DNA of 64,000 bases. Source: Dactylellina haptotyla. Taxonomy: Eukaryota > Ascomycota > Orbiliomycetes > Orbiliales > Orbiliaceae. A program made the position numbers and the translations under genes. The stretch spans positions 2,356,001 to 2,420,000 of the forward strand of contig CM062379.1 in assembly GCA_031310005.1 (NCBI GenBank). Direction: 5' to 3'. Positions 33,373 through 45,135 of the stretch are shown piece after piece. Position 1 is the stretch's first letter. The number at the start of each line of letters is the position of its first letter. Below the pieces are notes generated by a model, which saw only the letters and a list, made by a program, of their open reading frames with translations, did no database searches and was not told where the DNA came from.

Positions 33373-35659
33373 CTTGCAATTGGTGTGCGTGGGAGTCTGG
33401 CCCGGCGAGGAGTGTTGTGATAGACGGTGTGGTGTTGAGGTGAAGTTGTAAGCGTTTGATGATCGCTCGTCCGCTGGTTTTTTACCCGAACCTCAAAACC
33501 CAAATTGCAAAACCCCAATTGTCCGGCGAAACGGTGTATAATTTATAAGAAGGCAAAAAGCAAGGAATTTGTAATCCGCCGGAACCCGTCTACTAGGCCA
33601 CCAGCACCGCTTGAGCTGAGTCAGGTTGGTGCGTCGGATTCCCTGCCCGATTGGTGATGGTGATAGCGAATCTGCACAGGCGTGGAGAAGGTGTGGAAGC
33701 TGGGGGGGAGAAGCGGCGTCGCAGGTTGCGGATGTCCAAGAACTCGAGCTCCCGATTGGATACCGGGTACTTTAGCAAGCAGAAACTCTGGAGGAACTTG
33801 CACCCGGGTTTAATATCACCTTTGGCTTGGGGTGAAGGATTTGGCCGAGCGAGTGGTGTGTGAGCAAGCAGGAAAGAGGTGCAAGCAATAGTGTAGCATG
33901 TATCGATAAGGTTACCCTGGCAGATCCATGCATGGTGCAGCAGGAACGTGGCTTTTATATCAGAGTTCCGCTTCGTCGCAAAATGCACCCTTGCAATTGG
34001 CTGTCCGCCCAGCTTCGATGTGACAGGTCCGGACTAGCTGAAATTTTTTTTCGACATTTAGGAGATTTGCCTCCTCGTCTAAAGTTCCGATATTCGGGTC
34101 CGATCGAACGGAGGGGCTTTGTATCGGGGTCCCAGCTGTGACTGACGCTGCAGCTAGCATGTAGCTCCTGTTCAGCCCATGCACGAGAGCATGATAAATG
34201 CACCTATTTCCGGTGCCAGAATGCAGAATGCAGAACGCACAAAGGGATGAGCACGTTCGCCACGCTACAAGGACGATATCGTACGATGCACCTCAGCTGC
34301 CACAAGAACCACACGGACGGAAAATGAGGGTCTTAACTCAGGCTTTCTATATAGCAATCAATCAAATTCTGTTGGGAAACGGCAGCGTCGACCCGTACAT
34401 GTCCCTAATACGTAGCAGCATTGCGGAGATAAGCCGCGAGGTGTGTATCTTGATTTGCAATTCTTGACAATGCTACTTCGTAAACGTTAACTGCGGCACG
34501 CGGGTGTCTGGTGACCTTTGAATCAATTGGATCACGGAAGCCAGTATTGAGCTCCCCGCTAGCCCAGCTAGCGAATTGGTTTGCTAAGAATTGGATAATC
34601 CACTAGTTAGTAAGGTGATGGATGCTTGGAATAGAGCAAAACAGGAGCACCGAAACGCTTACCTTCGGCAAGTTCCTTGCATCTGCCATCCCGACGGACA
34701 CAGCCAATCCACCGTCGTTGTTGGAAGGGAAGCGAATTGGCGAACGTCCCGCAGCTGCAAGAGGCTCAAATGCGCGAACTAGCCTCCATTCTCGCAAGGT
34801 GACATATAAACCATATATAGACGCCGCCGGACACCGTGTATAAGGCCATCGCATCGCATCCCCAGCCCAGCATTAAGCTCGTCACCTTGTTTCTCGTTCC
34901 TGGATCGCGAATGCGTAGAATCTGGGGTAGCTTCCCACAACGTGGATTTCTGCCGAGGCCCGCAAAGCCCGCCTCAAAACGGGTATTTCGCCCGTTCTCA
35001 GACCTTCCTCTCCCAGCCTAACCCACACGAACAAATCCTACATCCTTCTCCACCAAGAAAAGACCCCACGATCGACAAGAAATGGCAGTGCATATTAATA
35101 CTCGCACCCCAGAGGTGATTGAGTGTTTTCGTTCACATGAAACCGTTTTCGCGGCTGGGCTCTCACTGCCTGCCTCTGAAATGCTGATTCACAGTTCCAC
35201 TCGACACACGCGCAAGCACGCAAGCAAGTATCTCGGCAATTCGCAGAAAGAGAAGCCCCCATATGGACCCATATGAAATCACGATCTTTCGATCTCTTCT
35301 TTCTCTCCGAAAATGGCAGTGCATGCATTTGTCTTAGACTTGCAGCCCAGCCGTCGATAGCGGACAGGTGAGGTCAATGTTTTGGACTGAGTTGCATGGG
35401 TTAGTCCCTGTAGAAGCGACGCGGAATTTTGGGTAGCCGATTGAAACGCAATTAGAATAGCATGTGCTCCGAACGAAAAAAAAGCCAGAGGCACCAGCTT
35501 CTAATGTCAAGCGACATATATATACGAGTACCCCTAACTAGCTTGTAGATGTCTCTCCCTTCTCTCTTCTCAAATCCAGTATTCCGAAATTCTAAGAGAA
35601 AAAATCATTCCGATCTATTACAATCCGTTATATCTACCACCAATCCAACATAACTCAAA
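33373..35659. other. intergenic, no gene supported
   Basis: About 2.3 kb between divergent ARO8 and lipocalin-like genes. A 131-codon frame at 33593-33988 (minus) lies in the ARO8 upstream region and has no family resemblance. The 12-bp string ATGGCAGTGCAT occurs twice, at about 35082 and 35312. Confidence 0.5.
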
Positions 35660-36435
35660 ATGGCCGTTCCAGCTGATAAGACCGTCGCCAATATTTCTGG
35701 CGTTTACAACATGGTCAGTTAAATAGTCAATCTGGTACAAAGTCTCGTGTCCCAAATGTTCATTCATAAAAAAATCTAGAACCGCACGTTGTCCGGCGAT
35801 ACCGATACAATTCTCAGTCTGGTACGTTTATTTATCGAGGCACAAATGTTCTACAGTCGAACATAAGTCTAACATTATATAGCAAAACATTGGCTGGCTC
35901 AAGCGCAAGGCACTTTCCGTCGCTCCTGTCACTATTACCATTACCCACTACCCAGAGACCGGTGTCATCAACGTCGACAGCAATGCCCTCAATGTCATCA
36001 AAAGCTCCGAGGACATGCACATCGATGGCAAACCCTACGAGCAGAACCACCCTCTCTGGGGCCCCCTTAAGCTCACCACCCAGAAGATCAAGCTTTCTGA
36101 ACTCGACGACGAGAAATTGAAGGAGGGTTGGGTTGACGAGGAGCTCCTCCAGGTTGTTGCTACCCACGAAGCGCAGAAGTGGGTTGCTACACAGGTAAGC
36201 TTTATCGAAGCCTATTGGATTGAATTTACTCTTTTGAAAACAGTTTCAAATTCTAGTGGCCTATTGCTAATGTATTTCTTACTACCGCGTTTAGATCTGG
36301 GGTTTCCAAGAGGTTGAAGTTAACGGAAAGTCCGAAAAGAGACATTTCAGACGAGTTAGACTTGACAAGGATGGCAAGAAGGGAGTTACCTACACTCATA
36401 TGGTCTATGACTTCAGCCCATCCCCATCTGCTTAA
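35660..36435 (+). CDS. small lipocalin/fatty-acid-binding-like protein, fungal unknown
   Basis: Four exons (35660-35713, 35780-35821, 35883-36194, 36295-36435) give 182 residues. The start MAVPADKTVANISGVYNM|NRTLSGDTD followed by QNIGWLKRKALSVAPVTITITHY resembles a fungal group of small cytosolic proteins with a lipocalin or FABP-like beta-barrel opening (SG.y.mN..LS....ILal.GIGwl.RK). Alternating beta-strand pattern continues (ITITHYPETGVINVD). WGPLKL, WGFQEVEV and a VYTHMVYDF-like last strand would close the barrel. There is no signal peptide. Function unknown; a small lipophilic ligand is inference. The first two exons are 54 and 42 nt. Convergent with the epimerase gene. Confidence 0.83.
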
Positions 36436-36901
36436 TCATTTATGTTGAGATACCCTACGAATTCGGATACATATATCTAGGATTTATCAATGACAATGTT
36501 TTCCGTCATTTTATACCATGAACGTTAAGTTTCAAGGGCAACATAACTTCGCCTCTCGATCTCAAAGCCGGAAAAATATAGCGCCAGATTTGTAAAGTTA
36601 GCGAGAATAATTCACAGTATGATCATGAGGACTTGTAAGAATATTGAATCGTATATAAAACCAAACAACCAAAATGTAAACCAAAAAATACAAAACCTCG
36701 CCTTGTCCGCTAAAGTAACGCCAAAAGGTAGGATATAACAGTAGAAACTTATAGGTGAAGCGGGGTAGATCACATGTGCTCCATAGGTAGATAAAAAGTC
36801 CATCGTTGATAGTGCAAGTAATTCAGCCCCAGCACCAGAAAACCTTATTATTTTAACCCGGTGAAACATTATTCAGCCGTGCTCGCTTCCAGAAAACGTT
36901 A
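36436..36901. other. convergent 3' spacer
   Basis: 465 bp tail-to-tail between the lipocalin-like and epimerase genes, AT-rich, probably both 3' untranslated ends. No gene. Confidence 0.55.
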
Positions 36902-38429
36902 TCACGGCCACCAGTTCATCCTCTTGTAGCTCTCCACCATGCCTTCGATCATCGCCGTGTTCATTTTCGGAACGTCGTATTTGAACCCCGTCACATTCTT
37001 GAACCTAGTACCGTCAAGCGACAGATCCGAGTCTTTTAGTTGCTCTAATTCGATAAAGGGTGTTATAGGTCCGGGTCTAGTGATGCCGGCCTGGTCGAGA
37101 AGATCATCCCAGGGTCCTAGAATCTCTTCGTTGGCATCGTTCACGGCCTCCTCAATGGCTTTGTTGCTGCGTGTGGCGTATTGCGAAATTATCTTTCCAA
37201 CAAATTGTACCTTAACATCGAAAACCTCTTCAACAATTTCCGCGATAGATCCTTGGCCTGTAGAAATTAATTGGTCAATTTGAAATCCCGGGATTAGTTT
37301 GCAGGAATCAACAAATACTTACTGGTATCTCCGTCATCCACAATGTTGAAGGTTGGTGTTGTCCCCCAAGCTTCATTCCAGTTCTCCTTGCCAGCTACAT
37401 ACCACTGTGCCACATGCCAGATAGCCCTGTTGACATCCGAGATATGTACCGTGTTGACCTTGAGATTCTCCGTCCAGAGCAAATTCATGCTCTCTTGGAG
37501 AAACTGATACACCCGCGCATGGCATATAGCCGTCGATATACTTTTTGAAGAATACGGGCCGTACGCATTCGCGAGCCTTAGGATAACGAGATTTAACCTG
37601 TAATGAATTTTTCCGTTAGCAGATTTCCCGCAGTAATAGCACATAGTCCAACCCCTTACCCTTCGATCTTTTGAAGTTCTTTCTCGGCTTCCAGCTTGAA
37701 TCTCGCCAACGGTAACCAAGGCTTCAACTCGTCCGTCTCGGTTTTGCCGTCCGGTCCGTCGCCGTATACCCTTCCCTCGCTCAACTCGACAAATAACTTG
37801 ACCCCTCGTCTAGCGGCTTCCTTCGCACAGGCCACCGGTAAGTCCACATTCTTCTCTTGGTAGGTCCCATCTGTCTGCCCGTATTTTGTCTCGCCCGCAC
37901 AGTTGAACACGAAGTCGAAAGTCGATCCACCTTCTCGTTCGAATACCTTCCTCACGGAATCTAAACGTACAAAACAATATGAGCACGAGTAGTTTTATAA
38001 AAAGGACCCATATAATTTCCACATCACTTACGTTCCCTCGACATGTCCGCCTGCTGGAATTGGACATTCTGGCACACCTCATCAAACTCTGGGGCGAGAG
38101 ACGCTAGCTGTGGTAGAAGCTTATCGACTATTCGGATCTCTGAGGCGAGTTTGTTCGTATAAATGTAGTAGGCGAGCCATCTTCCCAAATACCCTAATCC
38201 AGGCGAGAAGGTGAAAATAAGTATTAGCAAAAATTATTTGTTCTTGAGTCTCCTCGTATTTCGCTTTTGAATATAGTTGAGAGGTAGCTCAAGCGGGGTA
38301 GACCTTAGGCCCGAGATCGTGGCAGGACCCATTGCAGCTACAATATGCTGGTACTGGTAACAAACAAGCAGGTATCAACATACCAAGGCCTCCGATAATA
38401 AGGACCGACGGTTTCTCCGATTCAGTCAT
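36902..38429 (-). CDS. NAD-dependent epimerase/dehydratase (extended SDR)
   Basis: Five exons (38429-38384, 38193-38032, 37960-37660, 37597-37323, 37257-36902) give 379 residues. The first splice builds the Rossmann motif VLIIGGLG|YLGRWLAYYI (GGxGxLG). IRIVDKLLPQ with Asp after beta-2 suggests NAD preference. FDFVFNCAGETKYGQ, VKLFVELSEGRVYG and LVILRLANAYGPY, then TVHISDVNRAIWHVAQW, follow the extended short-chain dehydrogenase order. The YGDGPDG region may supply the catalytic Tyr; a clear YxxxK is not obvious, which leaves the catalytic type open. It probably acts on a nucleotide sugar or similar substrate in the cytosol. Intron 1 (190 nt) is the longest here. Confidence 0.85.
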
Positions 38430-41202
38430 GGCGTTCTGGAGAGTATTGAGTCTATTATCTTTCAATGTGTGTTTTGACTGCCGTTTTCTAGACCCAGAAA
38501 AACTCTAAGTGGCGCTATAGCGAAATTCCTCCCACTTAGTGAATAGTGGCAATAGTTTTAATTTTAGTGGAGTAAGAAATCGATGACGGGGTTCGCCTTA
38601 TTGATATAGACTTCGAGCTAAGGAGGAAGCCTTTTTTAATGGCGAGAGAAAGAATATATATTGAAGTTTTTGAGCTTCTGTTTTCCGGATCAAGTAAGAA
38701 AATGGGTCCCAAACTTTCAGACTAATGGTACGGCCGGCTAGATATCAACTTATAAATTGTTAGCTCCATCTATGTAGTTCTCTTCTTTAGTTTTCTTTTA
38801 TCAATTTTTTCGAGGTGTAATTCGTAATAGGAATAGCGAGCCCAAGCGGGGGGTAGAGGAAACATGGCTCTCAGATGCAAGCTGGCCCCATCTGCGCAGG
38901 CAGCTTGCAGGTAGCTAGGGGAGGACTCCGCTCGCCACCAGAGAAAACAAGAATGGAAGTCCAAAACTGCAAAGAATCACCAGAATACAAGTCAGAGCCT
39001 TGTAGCACACTGCACCAGTGTCGATGAAAGCGTGGCCAATGGCGTCTAGCTGCAAGTAATTCTGAAACCTCAGGAACGCGAACATTGCATGGAGAGGTGG
39101 AGACATTTTGAATCTCAAAGTGGTGCTGACAACGACTGCCTGGGCATGTCCAGGCCCCAAATGCCCTTGGCCCCACCGAATCCAGTGATCAATGGAGAGT
39201 GTTTTGCACCTCGCGACTCCGCTTTCCTGTGCACACGTACATAATTTCGGAGGAAAAAAGGCATAATCGAAGGAGATTTTTGGGGCTACACTTACTCGAG
39301 TGTACGTGCGCATAAGAATGTGAGATCGATTTAAATTTCGTATGGTGAGATTCATCATCTGGAGGGATGGCTGAACTTTTTGCGTACCTGTGCGCTCAAT
39401 GCAAAGTATGGTCCTGAGCGGATTCGTACCCGAGATATATAAAAGGGCCCCACTCAACCTTTTCTCCCTCGCGTTAGAACTTGGATGTCCCATATCCATA
39501 TCGTGGAACTCTCGGGCTTCCACAGCAACTTGGGGCGAGCTAGGGAGCGAGGTCCTTCAAAAGCCGAAGCAGCTGGGACATGCCTTGTTGCGACAAATGT
39601 ATCAACCCAGTCCTCCCTTTTGCTTGATACGGTATTATACCAGACCTTTCGAACCGCACGAGCGCCCCGACTGCGGTCCACGGATCCATTATCTGCGCGA
39701 ATATAACTTAAAAACCGGCCCTTGCAACATTTATTGTAACTCCATCAAAGGTGTGGAGCCTCTCACCAAAAGCTCATGAGACCTGACGTGACCTTGTCCT
39801 GTTTCAGTGATAGAAACGAGATTTAATGCTTGAGTTGCTGCAGCCATTATCACATCTCCTAGGCTTCTCGACTGCTCGCTTGACATGCAGCGGATTCGAG
39901 CAGCGCCAAAACTCTCGTGGACTTCATGCTATAGCACGAAGATCTTAAGCTGACCGAGCTGACGCCGTGGAATGTTCTCTGCAAGGATCTCTCGTTTGAT
40001 CACCAGGCGATCGAATATAGAATCATTCGCTGCAGATACCGCTTCCAGCTTGTGAAGGTTTAATTTGAATTTGTAATATCTTCCAGGACGGTTATATCGC
40101 AAAGGTACGTTAAGGTACCTGCGAGATGATGTTCAAGTACTTCTGCTAGCTACGAGCTCGCCCTCTTTTCGGCGTCTCGAAAAAAATGCCCCGGATTCGA
40201 GTGGGAGATTCAAGGTAAGGTACCTATCAAGGTTAAACCCTGCTCTAACATCCTCGAGGAGTAGCTGAAGAGAAAGTCCAACATTCGAGTACAATTCCAT
40301 GCGTGTAACTCTCGCAAGATGCAAGGCTCCTCGAGCTTGCATTGACTAAAAAATTCATTCATTCTGGATAGTAGTGTCGGTTTCAGCCAGTATTCTCGAA
40401 GCCTGGAAGCCACCCTTCGTACGACCATTGAAGAAAGCCCTCCTTCACAACACTTTAGCTGGTGTGACCATCCATGATTCTCCACGAAAACAAAAAAGAC
40501 ATCTCATTCTAGCGGGATATTCTAATAGCGAAGCCTGAATATCCCGTAAAGTTTCACGATAATACCTCATTTGCGCTTTATCAATTAATACTTAAAGGTT
40601 AAATCGACTCCAGGTTCTGAAGGAAAATACCATGGGAGCACCCGTAACCGAGATGGAAAAAGGGTTCATAGACTAGGATCGGAAAAACTTCAGGAGGGGG
40701 GCCACAATTCCTTTTTCGCTGGAATATTCTTTGCACCTTCGAAAACCTCCGGGCGGTTTCAATGCGGTATTATCTTGGGTATTTCGGTTCTCTTGTGCCT
40801 AAATTCTGCAGTTATTCCGGCGATTCAGGACCTCAGATCTGATCAAAGGAGCACAGACCATGGGTGTCCTGAGGCGAATTCGAGATTTTCGCGCCCCATA
40901 TACCCGGCCTTTCCATTCCAAATGCAACCAGCCGTACATATTTTGATATATCTGTAGTTTATATCACGGGTATCGGCATTTCGCGTTCGCAAGAACCAAT
41001 GAGGATTTAACATTACCACTCTGAGTGAAGCTTCCAATATAACAACCAGGCTCTTTCACAGCCTCACGGCTCAAAACATGGGGAAACATCTCTGAAACTA
41101 TAGAATAAAAGCGAATAACAATATGCATGAATAATCCGGACGCAAAAAAAAAGCTCACTGTAACACCAAAGATCCCACAGAAAACCTAGAATTGCAATTA
41201 CC
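38430..41202. other. intergenic, no gene supported
   Basis: About 2.8 kb. The longest open frame (38915-39523 minus, 202 codons, non-ATG start) has a hydrophobic C-terminus but no motif, and open frames on the other strand overlap it. See rejected items. Runs of A occur at 40179-40185 and 41145-41152. Confidence 0.45.
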
Positions 41203-43272
41203 CTATTCTTTTCCCTTAACGACCAAATCAACCAACTTTCCGATCCTCTTGCTCAATACATCCCACCCTTCCTTCTTCTCCCAAACCTTATGAGGGGCTT
41301 GATTCACAATATCCCAATACAATAGATTATCCGTAACCCCAGTCATCTCCTTCTGCGCCTTATCCCACTCCGAATCCTTCTTGACCCCTTCCCCGCTACT
41401 AACCACCACCAACGGAATATCTCTTGCCAAGATTGCTCTGCTCGTTGCAATCTCCGACTTGGAAAACGTATTGGCCGCAAGACTCTCCTGCAATTTCGCT
41501 TTGATCAGGCGAGGGTTCAAGTATGAGCTTCGGCCGTAGATCCTGTCTTCCCTCGAGCGGGATTGGAAGATGGCATTGGCGAGAACTTCGAGACCTAGCG
41601 GGGAAACTACTCCGCGGAACCACATAAAGAAACCGCGGCCGGCAGAAGCGATCTTGGGAAGGTAGTTTTCGTGAAGCGGGTCGATCAGCATTAAGCCCTT
41701 TACAGCTTTTCCGTGACGAGAGGCGAATATGCGAGAATAAATCCTAAGAATAGTGAACAAAGGACAAGTCAGCTTTATCTATTTTAAAAATCATAGATCA
41801 GCAAGGTATAGAATGATGACTTACGATCCGATCCCATGAGAAACGAGTATAAACGGCCCTTTCTCGTCAATTTTGGCTAACGCCTCACTGAGCGCATCTG
41901 CGGCCATGCCAGCACTCAGCGGACTCGGTGCCACATTACTGAATCCGTAACCCGGTCGATCCCAATAACAGAGCCTCCCAATCGTGCCGTTAACGTAGTT
42001 CTCATGCGCCCAGTCAAACAATCCATTCCCGACAGCTCTCTCACCGCCTTCCAAAAGTACCGTCACCTTCTCTCTCGGTTCGTCTTTATGCCTTGATGTA
42101 CAGTAAACGTGAACCTTGTAGCTGTGATCGTCCACCCAGACCATCTCCCCCGGGACCTTAAGAGAGTGGTCGTACGCTCTAAGAGATAGCGTCCCAGTGA
42201 AGAGGACGGAAACGACGAGAAACACGACCATGACGGCGAGCGCTGAAAAGACAGCGAACCATTCTTTGAGAGAGCGGCGGGTCTCCGCGCGGCCTGTGAG
42301 ACGCTCCTCCTCCTCCTTTTTACCCCATTCGACAGTTCTATCGACCACGACCTATTTATCATAGTAATTTAATTAGATCAAGCACCTATCGTAGCTCGTA
42401 ATTTAAGGAAGAGAATAAACGAACCGCCCATATAGTCACAAAGAGCACAAGTATACTTGACGATATGCCAATCCACCCTTCTTCCTATTTTAGAATCTAA
42501 CATCAGCCTCATTCGTTCAAAATGTTCACACGAACTTGATCACTAAAAACAGCTAAAGTATATACTCACATGTCGTAACTCGGGCACTGAGAGTATAATT
42601 ATCAAATTGACCATCAGCAGCACCGCGATAATCGACTGCACAACCTCCTCCGCTCTCGACGGGATCGTAAAGGAAAACAGCAAGAGCATAGTAACGCCAA
42701 TTGATAACGTCGTGTACGCGAACGCGAACCACCCGCCGCCTCTTGAATGCATTCCTATCGAATTTCCCGTAATACATCGTAAGCATTGTATTTCTCATGG
42801 GTTGGCCCTTGGAAAACAAGGAAAGCGATCAATTAATACAACCGAAGGGGATTAAAGCTTACCAGGCGGACTGACAAAAGTCGTAACAAGCAGTATTAAC
42901 CACCACGTGCACGCAGCGACGAAGAAGAAGAGCGTGAAATATCGCAGGAAGCGAATGCTCCACAAATTTAACGGTGTAACGGCCGGGTCGTCGATATCTA
43001 CACTCTCATAAGGTCAATGCCGGTTCTATTTCCCGATGATGGGGTATAATATCAAAAATCATACCGAGCGGCGGTTGTCCGGAAATCCCATGATGTCCAC
43101 CTAGCAATCTCGTTCGTTCGTCTGGTTCGCCATGCGGGTCTGCGGTGCGAGGTCTGGAGCCTGATCGGCTGCCCCCGTCTATGTGGCCTTCAGGTATAGC
43201 GTCAGCGTCTCCTTCTCTTGCGTCGGGGTGGTGGTTGTCCGGCTTGGAGATGTCATCGGTCGAATTACCCAT
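41203..43272 (-). CDS. DUF2417 multi-pass membrane protein with alpha/beta-hydrolase domain lacking the nucleophile Ser
   Basis: Six exons (43272-43065, 42997-42863, 42754-42570, 42484-42425, 42351-41825, 41743-41203) give 551 residues. A hydrophilic N-terminus (DERTRLLGGHHG) precedes DIDDPAVTPLNLWSIRFLRYF and helices FFFVAACTWWLILLV, TTLSIGVTMLLLFSF, IAVLLMVNLIIIL, EEGWIGISSSILVLFVTIWA and VFSALAVMVVFLVVSV, with EWGKKEEEERLTGRAETRRSL between, the DUF2417 pattern. A hydrolase fold follows (VTVLLEGG, LCYWDRPGYGFS, LVSHGIGSIYSRIFA, LMLIDPLHENYLP, and APHKVW near the end). The elbow, normally G-x-S-x-G, reads S-H-G-I-G, so no serine sits at the nucleophile position. Likely an organelle or ER membrane protein. 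Function unknown. Confidence 0.88.
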
Positions 43273-45135
43273 TATTTTCTTTTTTTTTAATGATATTAGA
43301 TTGTTTAAATGCTTTTCAAGTGGGAAAAAGGTAAAAGAAATTATATTATTTCGTGTCTTGACCGTATCGAGACTTTGTGTTATTATTCGCGCTGGATGTT
43401 GAACGAAACAAATGCAACCATCGTCCTCCGTCGATGCTGAAAAATCAAATTGGTATAAGGGTAACAGAAAAGACAAAAGAGGATAAATATATTTACACGG
43501 AAAGGTAAAAACTCAAGAAGAGGGGGAATCCCATCTTAGTTGTATCGAAAACCAGATCGCAGAAAGGAAAAAGCGAGCCAAAGAAAAATAAACCTTAAAG
43601 GGGAAATCAGCCGTATCTGCTAAAACATAATGACGTAAATTATTCCATCTCGGTCGTCCGTCGCTCGTGATGCATCAACCAAGCTAGTTTAGCAGCACCC
43701 AAACGCCAATAAACTCCCCCAAACTTGCCAATTCGCTCGCTTGGCGGCAAACAACACAGACACATGCAGTGGTTTTACAAAGATCCAAGGTTTCGATCTT
43801 GTGGATCGATCTTGTATCTGTACGGTATCGGCCGGAACACCAGATATCCGCAGATCTGGAGGGGAGGGACAGAGCGAGCGAGCAAGTTCTACTGCTGTTC
43901 GTCTTCCCTCCGCGGGCTCTGTATATCTAGCGTCGCCGCTTCCTTGCTGCCTTTTAAACTTCTAGGCATTCTCTTCCTCTCTCTTGCTCCGAAAGCTACA
44001 GCGGGCGGAATGCATATGTAGAAAGAGAAGAGCGCAAATATGACAATGGAAGCCGGTTCGACCATCGATCCCTCCTTTTTCAGACCTTCTTGTTGAAGGC
44101 TACGGGGTAACGCAAAAAGGGTAACTAGCGAACGAGCTAGTAGAAAATCTTGTTGAGGCCAGAGAAAATTCGTAATAAATGAGTGAATAGTGGTCGTTTT
44201 GTTTGTTTGTAGCGAAAAGCTTAAAAATCAGGGAAACTCTGAAGGAAATCGAAAGAAGAGAAGCCCGAATGTGGTCGCAGATGTGAGATTCTGGGGGACA
44301 GCTTCTCGTTTGTTGGACGGGGGTTGCTCGCAGTTCGGTTGCTCGCAGTTCGGTTCGATATGGAGGCCGGGGCGGGAATGGGAAGGAACGGTAAACAAGA
44401 AGCAGAAAAGAACGACTGGGTTTTCGCTTTTGTGCTTTGAAATGTTGATATATATTACTTTAAGTATACTGATGATGAGTACAGAAGAGACACGCCGCTG
44501 GTGATACAGGCAAGACCGTCCCTTTTGTAATGGTGAATGAAGGGAAAGGGAAATGGTAACGGAACATCTGACGGACCTTTTTGTTCGGCAGAGATTCCGA
44601 ACTTTCGCCTAGCCCTTTTGGAAAGAAAACACTGGAGCAGAGCCCCTTCAGAATTAGCCACCTCCAAGGGGAGGGGCCGGGAGGCAGGACAGCAGTTCGA
44701 AACGGAGGAGCTTTCGATTGGACGAAACGGAGCCATCCCTGACCCTTACTCCGCTTCTGGCATGCAAGACGTCAGATCACTAAGGGAAAATTAAGAGCTT
44801 CGCCTACTCGGTCCGCAGTGGTAAGGAGGCAGGGTTGTGTTTGTTTAGAGTATGAAAGAATTAATTTTTCATGTATTCATAATCTCTTCTATCTCCTGTG
44901 CCTCTAGAATCTGAGTAGATACGAATTAAGAAATACGAAGAGGGGTGATGTAGACACATGTAGGATGTGAACCTGACCAACAAGCGCTAAAAGGTCTCGA
45001 AGAAGGGTGACAAAGCACACTAAACGAAACGAAACGAAAAGAGATTCCCAAATGAAAAACAAAACAAAAAAACCCCGCTTTTACTCCTTCTAAAATATCA
45101 AATATTATTATTTCACTTTTTTTCGTGTCATTGGT
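43273..45135. other. intergenic; one 15-bp tandem repeat
   Basis: About 1.9 kb with no supported gene. It holds the DUF2417 promoter and the TDP2-like 3' end. The 15-mer GTTGCTCGCAGTTCG occurs twice in tandem at 44323-44352, with a GTTCG stub after it. Confidence 0.5.
44323..44352. repeat. 15-bp tandem duplication
   Basis: Two exact adjacent copies of GTTGCTCGCAGTTCG, then a partial GTTCG. Probably a replication-slippage product; no function inferred. Confidence 0.85.

Noticed and set aside
38915-39523. 202-codon open frame on the minus strand
   Set aside because: Non-ATG first codon, no domain, overlapping frames on the other strand, and a length expected about once by chance in a window this size.
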